Shown in pieces: positions 22,566 through 33,249 of a DNA stretch of 64,000 bases. Position 1 is the first letter of the stretch. Every line of letters begins with the position of its first letter. The notes under the pieces were generated by a model. The model did no database searches and had not been told where the DNA came from. It was given only the letters and a program-made list of their open reading frames with translations. Source of the stretch: Rhododendron vialii (taxonomy: Eukaryota > Streptophyta > Magnoliopsida > Ericales > Ericaceae); assembly GCF_030253575.1 (NCBI RefSeq), contig NC_080563.1, positions 14,031,001-14,095,000 of the forward strand, in the 5' to 3' direction. Made by a program: the position numbers and the translations under genes.

Positions 22566-25009
22566 ATGCCCAGTTTCAATATTTTGCTCTGGAATTGTAG
22601 AGGTGCAGGTAATGACAACTTTAAGCGTCATTTTTCTGAGCTTGTCCGAATGCATAAGCCTGAGATCGTGGGCCTCCTTGAAACAAAAATTACTTTCAAG
22701 AAAATGGGGCTCTTTTTCAAAAATTTGGGTTTCTTCGGTTCGGCTTATGTGGACCCTAATGGTAGAGCTGGAGGAATTTGGCTTGTATGGGATACCTCCA
22801 AGGTATCCATAAACATTACCCATGCCTCCTCTCAAGCTATCCATTCTGAGATCACGAAGGATGGCTTTGAGGATTGGGTTCTTACTACTGCTTATGCCAG
22901 CCCTAACCCCAGAAATAGAGAAATTATGTGGGAAGATATGGAAGTCCAAGCCCATAGCAACAATAAACCTTGGCTGGTGGCGGGCGATCTAAACGACACA
23001 TTAAATTCTTCTGAAGGTCGTAGCTATTCAGTGGATACTAACTCTAGCCAAAGACGAAGGTTTGCCGACCTTGTCAATAACTGCAACCTGGTAGACTTGG
23101 GATTCTCAGGCCCCAAGTTCACCTAGAACAATGGGAGAAAAGGTATGGCAAATGTCCAAAAACGTCTTGACCGTGCTCTCTGTAATGAGGAATGGCGAAA
23201 TCTTTTTCCAGAAGGTATGGTCCAAAGCCTTCCTCGTACTTATTCTGATCATACACCTATATTGATTCATGTTTTCGGTAAAAATAGATTTAATCCCATT
23301 AGAAGACCTTTTCATATGGAAGCTGCGTGGTTAACGAATCCTTCTTTTGAACATCTGGTTGCTAACGCTTGGCATGGGCTGAACATTTTTGATAGCATTA
23401 AAAATGTGTCTAAAGAAGCAATGGTCTGGAATAAAGAGGTTTTTGGCAATATTTTTAGAAGGAAACATTGGGTTCTTGCTCGTTTGGGAGGGCTTCAAAG
23501 ATCTTTTGATTACCATTTCTCTCACAGCCTTCAATGTTTAGAAAAAGATCTTATCGCTGAATTTAATGAGATCCTTAATCAGGAAGAGATTCTTTGGTAT
23601 CAAAAGTCCAGGACTAAGTGGATCACTTCGGGTGATAAAAACACTAGATTTTTTCATCTATCCACCATAATTCACAGGAATAAGGCAAAAATCACATGCT
23701 TGAAAAATGCTAATAATAGTTGGATCGAGGAACCTAGTGAACTTGCCAATCTTGTTCAATCCCACTTTACTGACCTTTTCACTAGGTCCCCTATTTCTTC
23801 TTCCAGGGCTCACTCGTCTGGGAATCACAATATTATTCCTGATTCTGACCATTTGCTTCTTAACACTTGCCCTTCTAATGCTGAGATTTGGGAAAGTATT
23901 AAAAGTATCCAACCTTACAAAGCTCCTGGTCCTGATGGCTTTCAAGCTATTTTTTACCATAAATATTGGAACATAGTGGGCCCGGAGGTTTGTAAGTTCA
24001 TTCAAACTTGTTTCACTACTTGGACCATACCGATTGAGCTGAATAGAACTTTCATTGCTCTTATTCCTAAATGCAAGAAGCTTGATACTGTCAAATTGTT
24101 TAGGCCTATTAGTTTATGCAATGTGATTTATAAAGTCATCACCAAAATTCTTGTTGCTAGATTGAGGCCTTTTCTCAAATCCATCATCAGCCCCACTCAA
24201 AATAGTTTCATTCCTGGGAGATCCACCTCGGATAATATTATTATTATTCAAGAAGTTCTTCACACTTTGAAAAAAAAGAAAGGGAAAAAGGGAGGAATGA
24301 TTTTTAAAATTGATTTGGAAAAGGCTTATGACAAGATATCTTGGGATTTCCTTGCTGACACTTTGGGATTTTTCAATTTCAGCCCTAATTGGATAAAGCT
24401 CATAATGACTTGTGTTACTAACCTATCCACTTCTATTCTGTGGAATGGAGAGGCTCTCCCTGAATTTTCTCCTGGACGTGGGCTTAGACAAGGGGATCCC
24501 CTTTCCCCTTATCTTTTTCTGCTTTGCATGGAAAGATTATCAATTCTTATTAATAAGAAAGCTAGTGAAGGTAGTTGAAAAGGAATCAAGGTTTCTCGTC
24601 ATTCCCCTCATCTAACTCACCTATTTTTTGCCAATGATTTGATCTTATTTGGTGCAGATAATTTTAATACCTGCCATGCCATGATTGACACCCTCAACAC
24701 TTTTTGTGATATGTCGGGTCAGTGCATTAGTTTCAACAAGTCTAAGATGTTCGTATCTCCTAATGTGCCTAGGGATAGGGCTAATCGGTTGAGCAATATT
24801 GTGGGAATCCAGCTTACTAATGATTTGGGAAAATATCTTGGTATTCCCCTTATACATGGTTGGGTGAGCAAAAATCACTTTATTAACATTGTGGAAAAGG
24901 TCCAGCGTAAACTACTGGCTGGATAAACAATACCATGAATCTCGCGGGTCGGGCTACTATGATACAATCTGTGTCCTCCACCATCCCTAGCTATTCTATG
25001 CAGACCATG
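22566..25009 (+). pseudogene. LINE ORF2, 5' part: endonuclease and reverse transcriptase
   Basis: ORF2 starts at ATG 22566. The AP-endonuclease motifs are seen in order: LLWNCRGAGN, LLETK, GDLND and YSDH. The reverse transcriptase follows, with KAPGPDGF, FRPISLCNVIYKV and LRQGDPLSPYLF. Breaks are a TAG at 23124-23126 within the endonuclease domain, a TGA at 24576-24578, FAND in place of the FADD catalytic box (24627-24638), a one-base loss at about 24911-24913, and the Sirevirus insertion after 25009. Both nonsense codons replace a tryptophan expected from the family. The protein cannot be made in full. Confidence 0.9.
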
Positions 25010-25339
25010 TGTTGAAAAATGTATGCATTATAATTTGTGAAAATTTATATGCATCTCTATTAATTATTTTGATGATTAATTCAATGATATTTTTATTCGG
25101 CAAATACAAAATTATCGAAAAGTCGATTCCCGAATTAAATATTTTCGTGACCTTGAAATATAGCATAAAGTCTCTTGGATTCATGATTTATATTTACAAA
25201 GACTTTATTGAGCTCAATACATGCTTTAACGGTTTATTTAGATGAAATTGTGAGCCACAGGTTGACGAACCGGCTGACAAGCCGGCTGTCTGAACAGAAA
25301 GCTGTGACAACCGGACGACCACCCGGATGACCACTCTAT

Positions 25340-25476
25340 CAAACGGCTAGTTTCCAACGGCTAGTTTCAAACGGCTAGTTTCCAACGGCTAGTTTCAAAC
25401 GGCTAGTTTCCAACGGCTAGTTTTCAACGGCTAGTTTCCAACGGCTAGTTCCAACGGCTAGTTTCCAACGGCTAGG
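25340..25476. repeat. AACGGCTAGTTTC tandem array in the 5' LTR
   Basis: Ten units of 13-15 bases (AACGGCTAGTTTCC and variants). The 3' LTR has seven. The position directly before the TATA box suggests a promoter-proximal enhancer array, as known for other LTR elements; that role is inference. Confidence 0.9.
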
Positions 25477-25490
25477 AAGCATATGGATGG

Positions 25491-25500
25491 CTATATAAGG
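25491..25500 (+). promoter_or_regulatory. TATA box of the 5' LTR
   Basis: GGCTATATAAGGCATC is a canonical TATA box just downstream of the tandem array; the same site is present in the 3' LTR at about 32639-32647. It marks the U3/R border region. Confidence 0.8.
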
Positions 25501-26092
25501 CATCAAGAACTCATTAATGAGTACATACACAAGCTACAACATTCCATATTATTGCAAGAGCAAATTCTCAAAAGATCAAAGCCAAAAATTCTCATTGTTC
25601 TTCCACTTTCATATTATTCTTGAGAGAAAATTTGTACAAGTCGTGAGCGATAATTTTCATACCTTCTTCACATACTTGTATTTCCTAAGTGAGTGTTTGA
25701 GTCAAACACTTGAAAGCTTAGAAGACCAAATTCGGGTTGGAATTTGGGTGTTATTGTTTTTGAGAAGTTTTCGGAGAAAATTCTTGCGGTTGTGCTAGCT
25801 CCTCGGGAAAGCTAGAGGCATTCGGTTCTTGTAAGCACCCGCAAGACTTACAAGTTGTAATCTTTTAAAGATTAGTCTAACCTTCAAGTAATTGCTTGAG
25901 GAGAAGTGGAGTAGGGCCGGACCGTGGACATATCCGGACCGAACCACTATAAACGGGTTCTATCTCTCTATCTCTCTATTTTGATTGCATACTTATTGTT
26001 TGCATATATTGTTAGAGATAAATTTTTATTGGTAATTATTACTAGCAATCCTATTCACCCCCCCCTCTAGGTTGCATAATTTGGGTAACAAT

Positions 26093-26104
26093 TGGTATCA
26101 GAGC
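26093..26104 (+). other. Primer-binding site (initiator Met tRNA)
   Basis: TGGTATCAGAGC lies two bases after the 5' LTR. It is complementary to the 3' end of the plant initiator methionine tRNA, the usual primer of copia elements. Confidence 0.95.
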
Positions 26105-26148
26105 CTCGGCTCTTGTTTGTAGATTTAACCATCTAAGAGTTAAGATCC

Positions 26149-27795
26149 ATGGCAACCACTAGTAATGTTTCTTGTATCGAAGGTCAATCGTCCAATAGAC
26201 CTCCCTTGTTCACCGGAGAAAATTACTCTCATTGGAAAAATAGAATGATGATCTTTATTCAATCCACGGATTATGATCTATGGAAAATTATCAAAAATGG
26301 TCCCATTATTCCTACTAAGAAAGTTGGAGAAGAGACTATGCCTAAACCAGATTATGAGTGGAGTCATTTGGAAAAGGCTTCAATAGAAAAGAACTATAGA
26401 GCTATGAACCTTCTTTTTTGTGCTATTACTCCCAATGAATATGATTGTGTTTCCGCATGTGAATCGGCTAAAGAAATATGGGATAAGTTAGAAATGTCAC
26501 ATGAAGGAGATAGTCAAGTTAAGGAGTCCAAAATTGATATTCTTGTGCATAGCTATGAGCTCTTCAAAATGAAACCGGATGAATCTATATCTCAAATGTT
26601 TGCTAGATTTGCTAGTATTACTAACGGTTTAAAAGCTCTTGGAAAGATTTACAGTCAATCCGAAATGACAAGGAAGGTGCTCCGTTCCATGCCAACCAAT
26701 TGGGACACTACCACCTCCATCATCCTACAATCCAAAGATTTCTCAACATACACGATGGACAAGCTCATGGGATCTCTCATGACGGAGGAAATGCATCACA
26801 ACCTCAAGGGTGAAAAAGAGAAGAAAGTTAAGGATCTTGCCTTCAAAAGTACAACAAGCAAATCAAAAAGCAAGGAGGATTCAAGCAACGAAAGTGAGGA
26901 TGATGAAATGGCGCTCATCACAAAAACGTTCAAGAAACTCCTCAAAAATAGAGCATCTCACAAAGGCAGAGGATTTTCAAGAAAAGATGGAGGCAAAGAA
27001 GAAAATAGTAAAAAGGATCCAATCATTTGCTACGAGTGCAAGAAGCCCGGCCACATCAAAAGTGAATGTCCATATGCCAAAAAATATTCAAAGAAGGACA
27101 AAAGGAGAGCTATGATGGCCACATGGAACAATAGTGACGATAGTAGCTCCGATGAGGACGATGAGCAACAAGAGGTCGCTAACTTGTGTTTCATGGCCAT
27201 CGAAGAAAACGAGGTAGATCTCGACTCATCCTATTCCTTTGATGAATTGTTTATTGCCTATAAAGAGTTGAAAGTAGAATTTGAAAAAGTTGTTTCTAAA
27301 AACAAATTTCTTAAAAAGGTTGCTAAAGATCTCTCACTAGAAATGGATGATTTAATTGAAGAGAAAGATATTTTGGAGGAAGAAAATGAAAGTTTAAGAA
27401 CCTCTTTGGCAAAAGAAAAAGAGTATTTGAAGGATACTTCCAAAAACGAATCTTTAGAAAAACAAATTGATGATTTAACTAATTCTCTTTCAAAACTCAC
27501 TAATGGAAAAGAAAGTTTAGACATTCTTCTTGGAAAACAAATGGTTTCTTTTCACAAGGCCGGAATTGGTTATAATCCCACTCAACACAAAAATCTTTTT
27601 GGAAAAGATGTTCCTCCTTCTAGCCATTCTAAATTGACATGTCATTATTGTGGTAAAATTGGTCATATTTCTCCTACTTGTCCTATGAAAGGATACTCAT
27701 CTTCTAATGCAAAAAAGGTCTGGGTTCCTAAGAACCGTATCAATGCTAACCTTCAAGGACCCAAGATGATTTGGGTACCAAAAGTCAAGAAATGA
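26149..27795 (+). CDS. gag: Sirevirus gag
   Basis: This 548-residue capsid and nucleocapsid protein forms the virus-like particle. The N-terminal DUF4219/UBN2-type capsid region (LFTGENYSHWKNRMMIFIQS at about 19-38) is followed by a Lys-rich segment and a first CCHC knuckle at residues 294-307 (CYECKKPGHIKSEC). Next come an acidic stretch, a long coiled coil (about 370-465) and a second knuckle at 498-511 (CHYCGKIGHISPTC). The start ATG lies 45 bp after the primer site. The frame ends with TGA at 27793-27795; protease follows in another frame. Confidence 0.93.
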   Translation: MATTSNVSCIEGQSSNRPPLFTGENYSHWKNRMMIFIQSTDYDLWKIIKNGPIIPTKKVGEETMPKPDYEWSHLEKASIEKNYRAMNLLFCAITPNEYDCVSACESAKEIWDKLEMSHEGDSQVKESKIDILVHSYELFKMKPDESISQMFARFASITNGLKALGKIYSQSEMTRKVLRSMPTNWDTTTSIILQSKDFSTYTMDKLMGSLMTEEMHHNLKGEKEKKVKDLAFKSTTSKSKSKEDSSNESEDDEMALITKTFKKLLKNRASHKGRGFSRKDGGKEENSKKDPIICYECKKPGHIKSECPYAKKYSKKDKRRAMMATWNNSDDSSSDEDDEQQEVANLCFMAIEENEVDLDSSYSFDELFIAYKELKVEFEKVVSKNKFLKKVAKDLSLEMDDLIEEKDILEEENESLRTSLAKEKEYLKDTSKNESLEKQIDDLTNSLSKLTNGKESLDILLGKQMVSFHKAGIGYNPTQHKNLFGKDVPPSSHSKLTCHYCGKIGHISPTCPMKGYSSSNAKKVWVPKNRINANLQGPKMIWVPKVKK

Positions 27796-27841
27796 TGTGC
27801 TATTGTAGGTATGCTTCAAAAGTTCTCTCAAGGAAGGAAGT

Positions 27842-29629
27842 TGGTACCTTGATAGTGGATGTTCAAGACACATGACCGGTGACAAGAGGGCTTTCAATTC
27901 TCTTTCGCCTAAAGATGGTGGACATGTCACATTTGGAGACAACAACAAAGGCAAAATCATAGGAATCGGTGATATAGGTAATTCTCCTATTATTGAAGAT
28001 GTTTTACTTGTTAGTGGTTTAAAACACAATCTTCTTAGCATAAGTCAATTATGTGATAGAGGAAATCGTGTTATCTTTGAAAAATCCAAATGTATCATTG
28101 AAAATGTCAAAAGCAACAAGACACTCTTCGTTGGACAAAGACTTGAAAATGTATATGTTTTTAATCTCAATGATTTAAGTAATTGTGATATAAAATGTTT
28201 TTCCGCTTTGAGTGAAAATAGTTGGCTTTGGCATAGGCGCCTAGGACATGCAAGTATGGATGCTATTTCAAAACTCTCTAGAAAAAATTTGGTAAAAGGT
28301 CTTCCTAAAATCAAATTTGAAAAAGATAGACTTTGTGGTCCTTGCCAACAAGGAAAACAAACCAAGGTTTCTTTTAAGTCCAAAAATGTTGTTTCAACTA
28401 CTAGACCTTTGCAATTACTTCATATGGATTTGTTTGGACCAACTCGCTCTCCAAGTCTTTGTGGAAACTATTATTGTCTTGTTGTTGTTGATGATTTCTC
28501 TAGATATACATGGGTGATGTTCCTAGCTCATAAGAATGAGGCTTATCCTAATTTCACTAAACTTTGTAGAAGAGTTCAAAATGAAAAAGGCTTTGTTATT
28601 TCTAACATTCGTACGGATCATGGAAAAGAACTTGACAATTCTTTATACGAAAAGTTTTGTGATGAACATGGTATTGGTCATAACTTTTCCGTACCTCGTA
28701 CTCCTCAACAAAATGGAGTAGTAGAGAGAAAAAATCGTACTCTGGAAGAAATGGCCCGCACTATGCTTTGTGAAAACTCTTTGCCAAAATATTTTTGGGC
28801 GGAAGCCGTTAATACCTCATGCTATATTTTGAATCGAGTTTTAATTAGGCCTATCCTCAAGAAAACTCCTTATGAGCTTTGGAATGGTAGAATACCCAAC
28901 ATTAATTACTTTCATGCCTTCGGTTGTAAATGTTATGTATTAAACAATGGAAAAGATGACTTGGGTAAATTTGATTCAAAATCGGATGAAGGCATCTTTA
29001 TTGGTTACTCTCTTACTAGCAAAGCATATAGAATTTATAATAAGCGCACTAATCTTGTTGAAGAATCTATTCACGTTTCCTTTGATGAATCTAATCCTTG
29101 TGCTACTAAGGATGTTGTTGATAATGATGACTTAGAGATTACACATAAGATTCATGACTTGACAATTCAAGAAAAAGTTGATGGTGATACTCAAGTAGAA
29201 AGCTCTCAAATCAAAGAAGATGAAGTTATTAATCAACCTCAAGATGTCATGGGAGACAACCAAGATCTTTCCAAGGATTGGAGATTCGTGCAAAACCATC
29301 CAAAGGACTTGATTCTTGGAGAAGTTTCGAAAGGGGTAACCACTCGCTCGTCTCATAGAAATTTTTGTGAAAATCAAGCTTTTGTTTCTCAAATTGAGCC
29401 TAAAAACTTTCCGGAAGCTCAAGATGATGAAAATTGGATTTTGGCCATGCAAGATGAGTTAAATCAATTTGAAAGGAATAAAGTTTGGGCATTAGTACCT
29501 AAGCCTCTTGATCACACTATTATAGGTACTAAATGGGTTTTTCGTAACAAGCTAGATGAATCCGGAAATATTGTTAGGAATAAAGCTAGACTTGTTGCTC
29601 AAGGTTATAATCACGAAGAAGGTTTTTGA
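27842..29629 (+). pseudogene. pol: Sirevirus pol, part 1: protease, integrase, start of RT
   Basis: The protease active-site motif DSGCSRHMTG is at 27851-27880, upstream of and in frame with the first ATG (27872). The GAG-pre-integrase zinc region (WLWHRRLGH...CGPCQQGK) is followed by the integrase core with its three acidic residues in HMDLFGP, RTDHGKE and NGVVERKNRT. The reverse transcriptase begins with WALVPKPLDHTIIGTKWVF. The frame is open for 1.76 kb and is lost in a T run at 29623-29627. Relative to gag it is in a different frame, after a stop codon and a shift near 27825-27840. Whether recoding bridges gag and pol is unknown. Confidence 0.9.
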
Positions 29630-30923
29630 TTTTGAAGAAACTTTTGCACCGGTAGCTAGATTAGAGGCTATTCGCATATTACTTGCCTTTGCATCTTTCA
29701 AAAATTTCAAGCTTTATCAAATGGATGTGAAAAGTGCATTTTTGAATGGGTTCATAAATGAAGAAGTTTATGTCAAACAACCTCCCGGCTTTGAAGATCA
29801 TGTATACCCCGATCATGTTTTTAAACTCTCAAAAGCTTTATATGGTTTGAAGCAAGCACCACGTGCATGGTATGATAGACTTAGTTCATTCTTGCTTGAC
29901 AATGGCTTTACTCGTGGAAAAATTGATACTACTCTTTTCATTAAAGCCAAAGGTAAAGATATGCTCATTATTCAAATATATGTTGATGATATTGTCTTTG
30001 GTGCCACTAATGATAATATGTGCAAAGAGTTTGCTAAGTGTATGCAAGGTGAGTTTGAAATGAGTATGATGGGGGAGCTTAACTTCTTCCTCGGACTTCA
30101 AATCAAGCAAACTAATGAGGGGATCCTAATCAACCAAGCCAAGTATGCGAAAGAACTTATTAAGAAGTTTGGCATGGAAGGATCAAAGCCAACGAGCACA
30201 CCAATGAGCACATCAACTAAGCTAGACAAAGATGAGAATGGTAAGGCCGTCAATGAAAAGATGTATCGAGGTATGATCGGCTCATTACTTTATCTCACAG
30301 CAAGTAGACCGGATATAATGTTTAGTGTCTGCATGTGTGCTAGATTCCAATCATGTCCTAAAGAATCGCATTTAAAAGCCATTAAACGTATTTTTAAATA
30401 TGTTGCCGGTTCTCATGTCTTAGGATTGTTTTATCCACGTGGAGTTGCATTTGATTTAATTGGTTATTCAGATGCGGATTTTGGAGGTTTCAAAGTTGAT
30501 CGTAAAAGTACAAGTGGGACTTGCCAATTTCTAGGGCACTCTCTAGTGTCTTGGCATAGCAAGAAACAAAATTCCGTAGCTCTATCTACCGCCGATGCGG
30601 AATATGTAGCGGCCGGAAGTTGTTGTGCCCAAATATTGTGGATCAAACAACAAATGGAGGATTTCAATTTGCAATATGATCATATTCCTATTAAATGTGA
30701 TAATACTAGTGCAATTAGCTTAACCAAGAATCCGATTCAACATTCTCGAACAAAACATATTGAGATTAGACATCATTTTATAAGAGATCATGTTCAAAAA
30801 GGGGATATTGAACTTAACTTTATTAGTACCGACAAGCAATTGGCGGACATTTTCACAAAACCCCTTGGTGAAGAACAATTTTGTTTCATTCGACGAGAAC
30901 TCGGCATGTCTAATCATTTATGA
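29628..30923 (+). pseudogene. pol: Sirevirus pol, part 2: reverse transcriptase and RNase H
   Basis: This part continues the polyprotein in the next frame, with [34 protein letters not shown] and the catalytic YVDD (in [10 protein letters not shown]). The copia RNase H follows ([56 protein letters not shown]). It ends at TGA 30921-30923. All catalytic motifs are intact; the only defect seen is the frame change at 29623-29627. Confidence 0.92.
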
Positions 30924-31389
30924 AAAAGTTTTGTGTTCTTGATGTCAAAAGTTTTTTTTTTGGATTCAATGTTGAGTTGATTGAATTCGTAAATATCATA
31001 CTTGATGGAGAGTACAAATGATCTTGATAAAGAAATCACCCTCCAAACATTTTATCATATGTTTCATTTTCCTGTGTTTGGTATGCAGAAAATCAGTTTT
31101 ATGGTCTTTAATGCTACTCCTCTTAAACGTTTTCTGGACTTAACCTGCATTTGTCAGTCGGATGTCCAAGCGGATGACCAACCGGACGACCGTGAGGTTG
31201 AGACTTATTCAAGCTTTTGCGTTGCTAACTCTGATTTATTAAGTCTGTTACACTTAGTTTGTATGAACTTCATGGCTTAGTGCTTAAATTGTCTCTTATA
31301 TACTTCGCCGATATGAATTTCTTGTCTCTAAGTTTGCAGGGATAATCATTCTCGATAATACCCCTCGCATTCTTTAAAAAACTCTCTTT

Positions 31390-31640
31390 TAGGGGGAGCA
31401 TGTATTAAGGGGACACAACAATAAACACCCGAACACAATTTTCTTCCCCTATTCTTATCTCTTTCGGCGCCGCATCTCTACCGCATCCCCTATCCTATCT
31501 CTATCTCTTCATCTATCTCTCTTTCGGCGCAGCATTTCAAACAATTCGGCAATCTCATACTCTATAAATTCAACAACACTCTCTCTATCTCTTCATCTAT
31601 CTATCTTTCCTTCTCTCTCGGCCTAAATCTCTCATCAAGC
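31390..31640 (+). promoter_or_regulatory. Putative internal promoter and leader of the 90-residue frame
   Basis: After a polypurine tract at 31391-31398 comes a CT-rich stretch with two CTCTTTCGGCGC repeats. A TATA-like ACTCTATAAATTC follows at about 31559-31571, then a CTCTCTATCTC leader, leading to CAAGCAATGGC, a good plant start context. This organisation resembles a small host-type promoter inside the retrotransposon. Activity is inference. Confidence 0.4.
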
Positions 31641-32198
31641 AATGGCAAACATACCGCAAGGGTTACCGTTTGAGTTTTACGAAAGAGATGCCGAACGAGC
31701 AGAGTTCAGGTTGTTTATCCAAACCATTTGGATGCAACTCTTTATCTTCATTCTGCTGTGTGCGTTACTTACCATGAGAATACCACCATGGTTCGGATGG
31801 AATGTAAATGTGGATACTCTGTGGTATTGGATTGGCATTATAGCTGCCGTTGTAGCAGCCATTATTCGAGAATACGAAAATCAAGGACGCCAAGCTCTCA
31901 ATGAACGAAGATAGAGTGCTACAGGGTAAGAGCGGCATGGTGCTGGAACCATGGCCCTATTGTTTTTCTCTTTTTAGTTTTTTTTATGATGTCACAGGGG
32001 GAGAAAAAGCCAAGTTTTAATTGATCTATCTTGCCATTTTGGGCAAATTTAAAAAATTGCTTGCTATGATCTGATGATTATTGCTATTACTCGTTGATCA
32101 TAGATAACTGCTTTGGTGCATGTATTAAGGGGGAGATTGGCATAACTCCTACTTGAATAAAAACTATCATTTTGTGTCATCATCAAAAAGGGGGAGAT
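31391..32198 (+). other. Polypurine tracts before the 3' LTR
   Basis: AGGGGGAG-type tracts occur at about 31391, 31997, 32124 and 32187. The last one (AAAAAGGGGGAGAT) directly precedes the 3' LTR and should prime plus-strand DNA synthesis. Repeated polypurine tracts are a known Sirevirus trait. Confidence 0.8.
31642..31914 (+). CDS. 90-residue two-span membrane protein after pol
   Basis: This + strand frame lies between pol and the 3' LTR. It has a hydrophilic N-terminus (FYERDAERAEFR), a hydrophobic span at about residues 29-46 (MQLFIFILLCALLTM), a loop with IPPWFGWN, a second span at about 60-76 (LWYWIGIIAAVVAAII) and a charged tail (REYENQGRQALNERR). Some Sireviruses and related copia elements carry an env-like gene in this position. 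The short length and double-span form do not match a standard envelope protein, and no family is recognised. It may be an env remnant, a captured gene or an accessory protein. The open frame and start context favour a real product. Confidence 0.5.
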   Translation: MANIPQGLPFEFYERDAERAEFRLFIQTIWMQLFIFILLCALLTMRIPPWFGWNVNVDTLWYWIGIIAAVVAAIIREYENQGRQALNERR

Positions 32199-33244
32199 TG
32201 TTGAAAAATGTATGCATTATAATTTGTGAAAATTTATATGCATCTCTATTAATTATTTTGATGATTAATTCAATGATATTTTTATTCGGCAAATACAAAA
32301 TTATCGAAAAGTCGATTCCCGAATTAAATATTTTCGTGACCTTGAAATATAGCATAAAGTCTCTTGGATTCATGATTTATATTTACAAAGACTTTATTGA
32401 GCTCAATACATGCTTTAACGGTTTATTTAGATGAAATTGTGAGCCACAGGTTGACGAACCGGCTGACAAGCCGGCTGTCTGAACAGAAAGCTGTGACAAC
32501 CGGACGACCACCCGGATGACCACTCTATCAAACGGCTAGTTTCCAACGGCTAGTTTCAAACGGCTAGTTTCCAACGGCTAGTTTCAAACGGCTAGTTTCC
32601 AACGGCTAGTTTCCAACGGCTAGGAAGCATATGGATGGCTATATAAGGCATCAAGAACTCATTAATGAGTACATACACAAGCTACAACATTCCATATTAT
32701 TGCAAGAGCAAATTCTCAAAAGATCAAAGCCAAAAATTCTCATTGTTCTTCCACTTTCATATTATTCTTGAGAGAAAATTTGTACAAGTCGTGAGCGATA
32801 ATTTTCATACCTTCTTCACATACTTGTATTTCCTAAGTGAGTGTTTGAGTCAAACACTTGAAAGCTTAGAAGACCAAATTCGGGTTGGAATTTGGGTGTT
32901 ATTGTTTTTGAGAAGTTTTCGGAGAAAATTCTTGCGGTTGTGCTAGCTCCTCGGGAAAGCTAGAGGCATTCGGTTCTTGTAAGCACCCGCAAGACTTACA
33001 AGTTGTAATCTTTTAAAGATTAGTCTAACCTTCAAGTAATTGCTTGAGGAGAAGTGGAGTAGGGCCGGACCGTGGACAAATCCGGACCGAACCACTATAA
33101 ACGGGTTCTATCTCTCTATCTCTCTATTTTGATTGCATACTTATTGTTTGCATATATTGTTAGAGATAAATTTTTATTGGTAATTATTACTAGCAATCCT
33201 ATTCACCCCCCCCCCCCCCTCTAGGTTGCATAATTTGGGTAACA
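32199..33244 (+). repeat. Sirevirus 3' LTR
   Basis: This is the same sequence as the 5' LTR except for seven instead of ten AACGGCTAG units, a C run of 14 instead of 8, and GACAAATCC for GACATATCC near 33077. The length difference (35 bp) equals three lost units minus six extra C. Confidence 0.97.
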
Positions 33245-33249
33245 CCATG

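Larger units (their letters stand above)
25010..26090 (+). repeat. Sirevirus 5' LTR
   Basis: It begins TGTTG and ends TAACA. A tandem array of ten AACGGCTAG-containing units lies at about 25340-25476. A TATA box (CTATATAAGG) at 25491-25500 should drive element transcription. The C run near the 3' end has 8 C, against 14 in the other LTR. Confidence 0.97.
25010..33244 (+). mobile_element. Ty1/copia LTR retrotransposon, Sirevirus (SIRE/Maximus) type
   Basis: The element is 8,235 bp with LTRs of 1,081 bp (5') and 1,046 bp (3') that begin TGTTGAAAAATG and end GGGTAACA, flanked by the 5-bp duplication CCATG (25005-25009 and 33245-33249). The gene order is gag, protease, integrase, reverse transcriptase, RNase H, which is the copia order. 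Sirevirus traits are the long coiled-coil gag with two zinc knuckles, large LTRs with GC-rich repeats, an initiator-Met primer site, several polypurine tracts before the 3' LTR, and an extra reading frame after pol. Outside two repeat-length differences the LTRs differ at one base seen by eye, so the insertion is very recent. Confidence 0.97.

Noticed and set aside
25009-25245. Frames in the LTRs (also 25517-25798, 32153-32434, 32665-32946)
   Set aside because: They lie in the regulatory LTR, occur in both copies only because the LTRs are identical, and have no domain features.
25340-25476. CRISPR-like array
   Set aside because: The units are direct tandem repeats without unique spacers, within a plant LTR.
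31002-31280. 92-codon frame after pol
   Set aside because: It has mixed composition, no domain and overlaps a GC-rich repeat motif of the element; it is less convincing than the 90-residue membrane frame.
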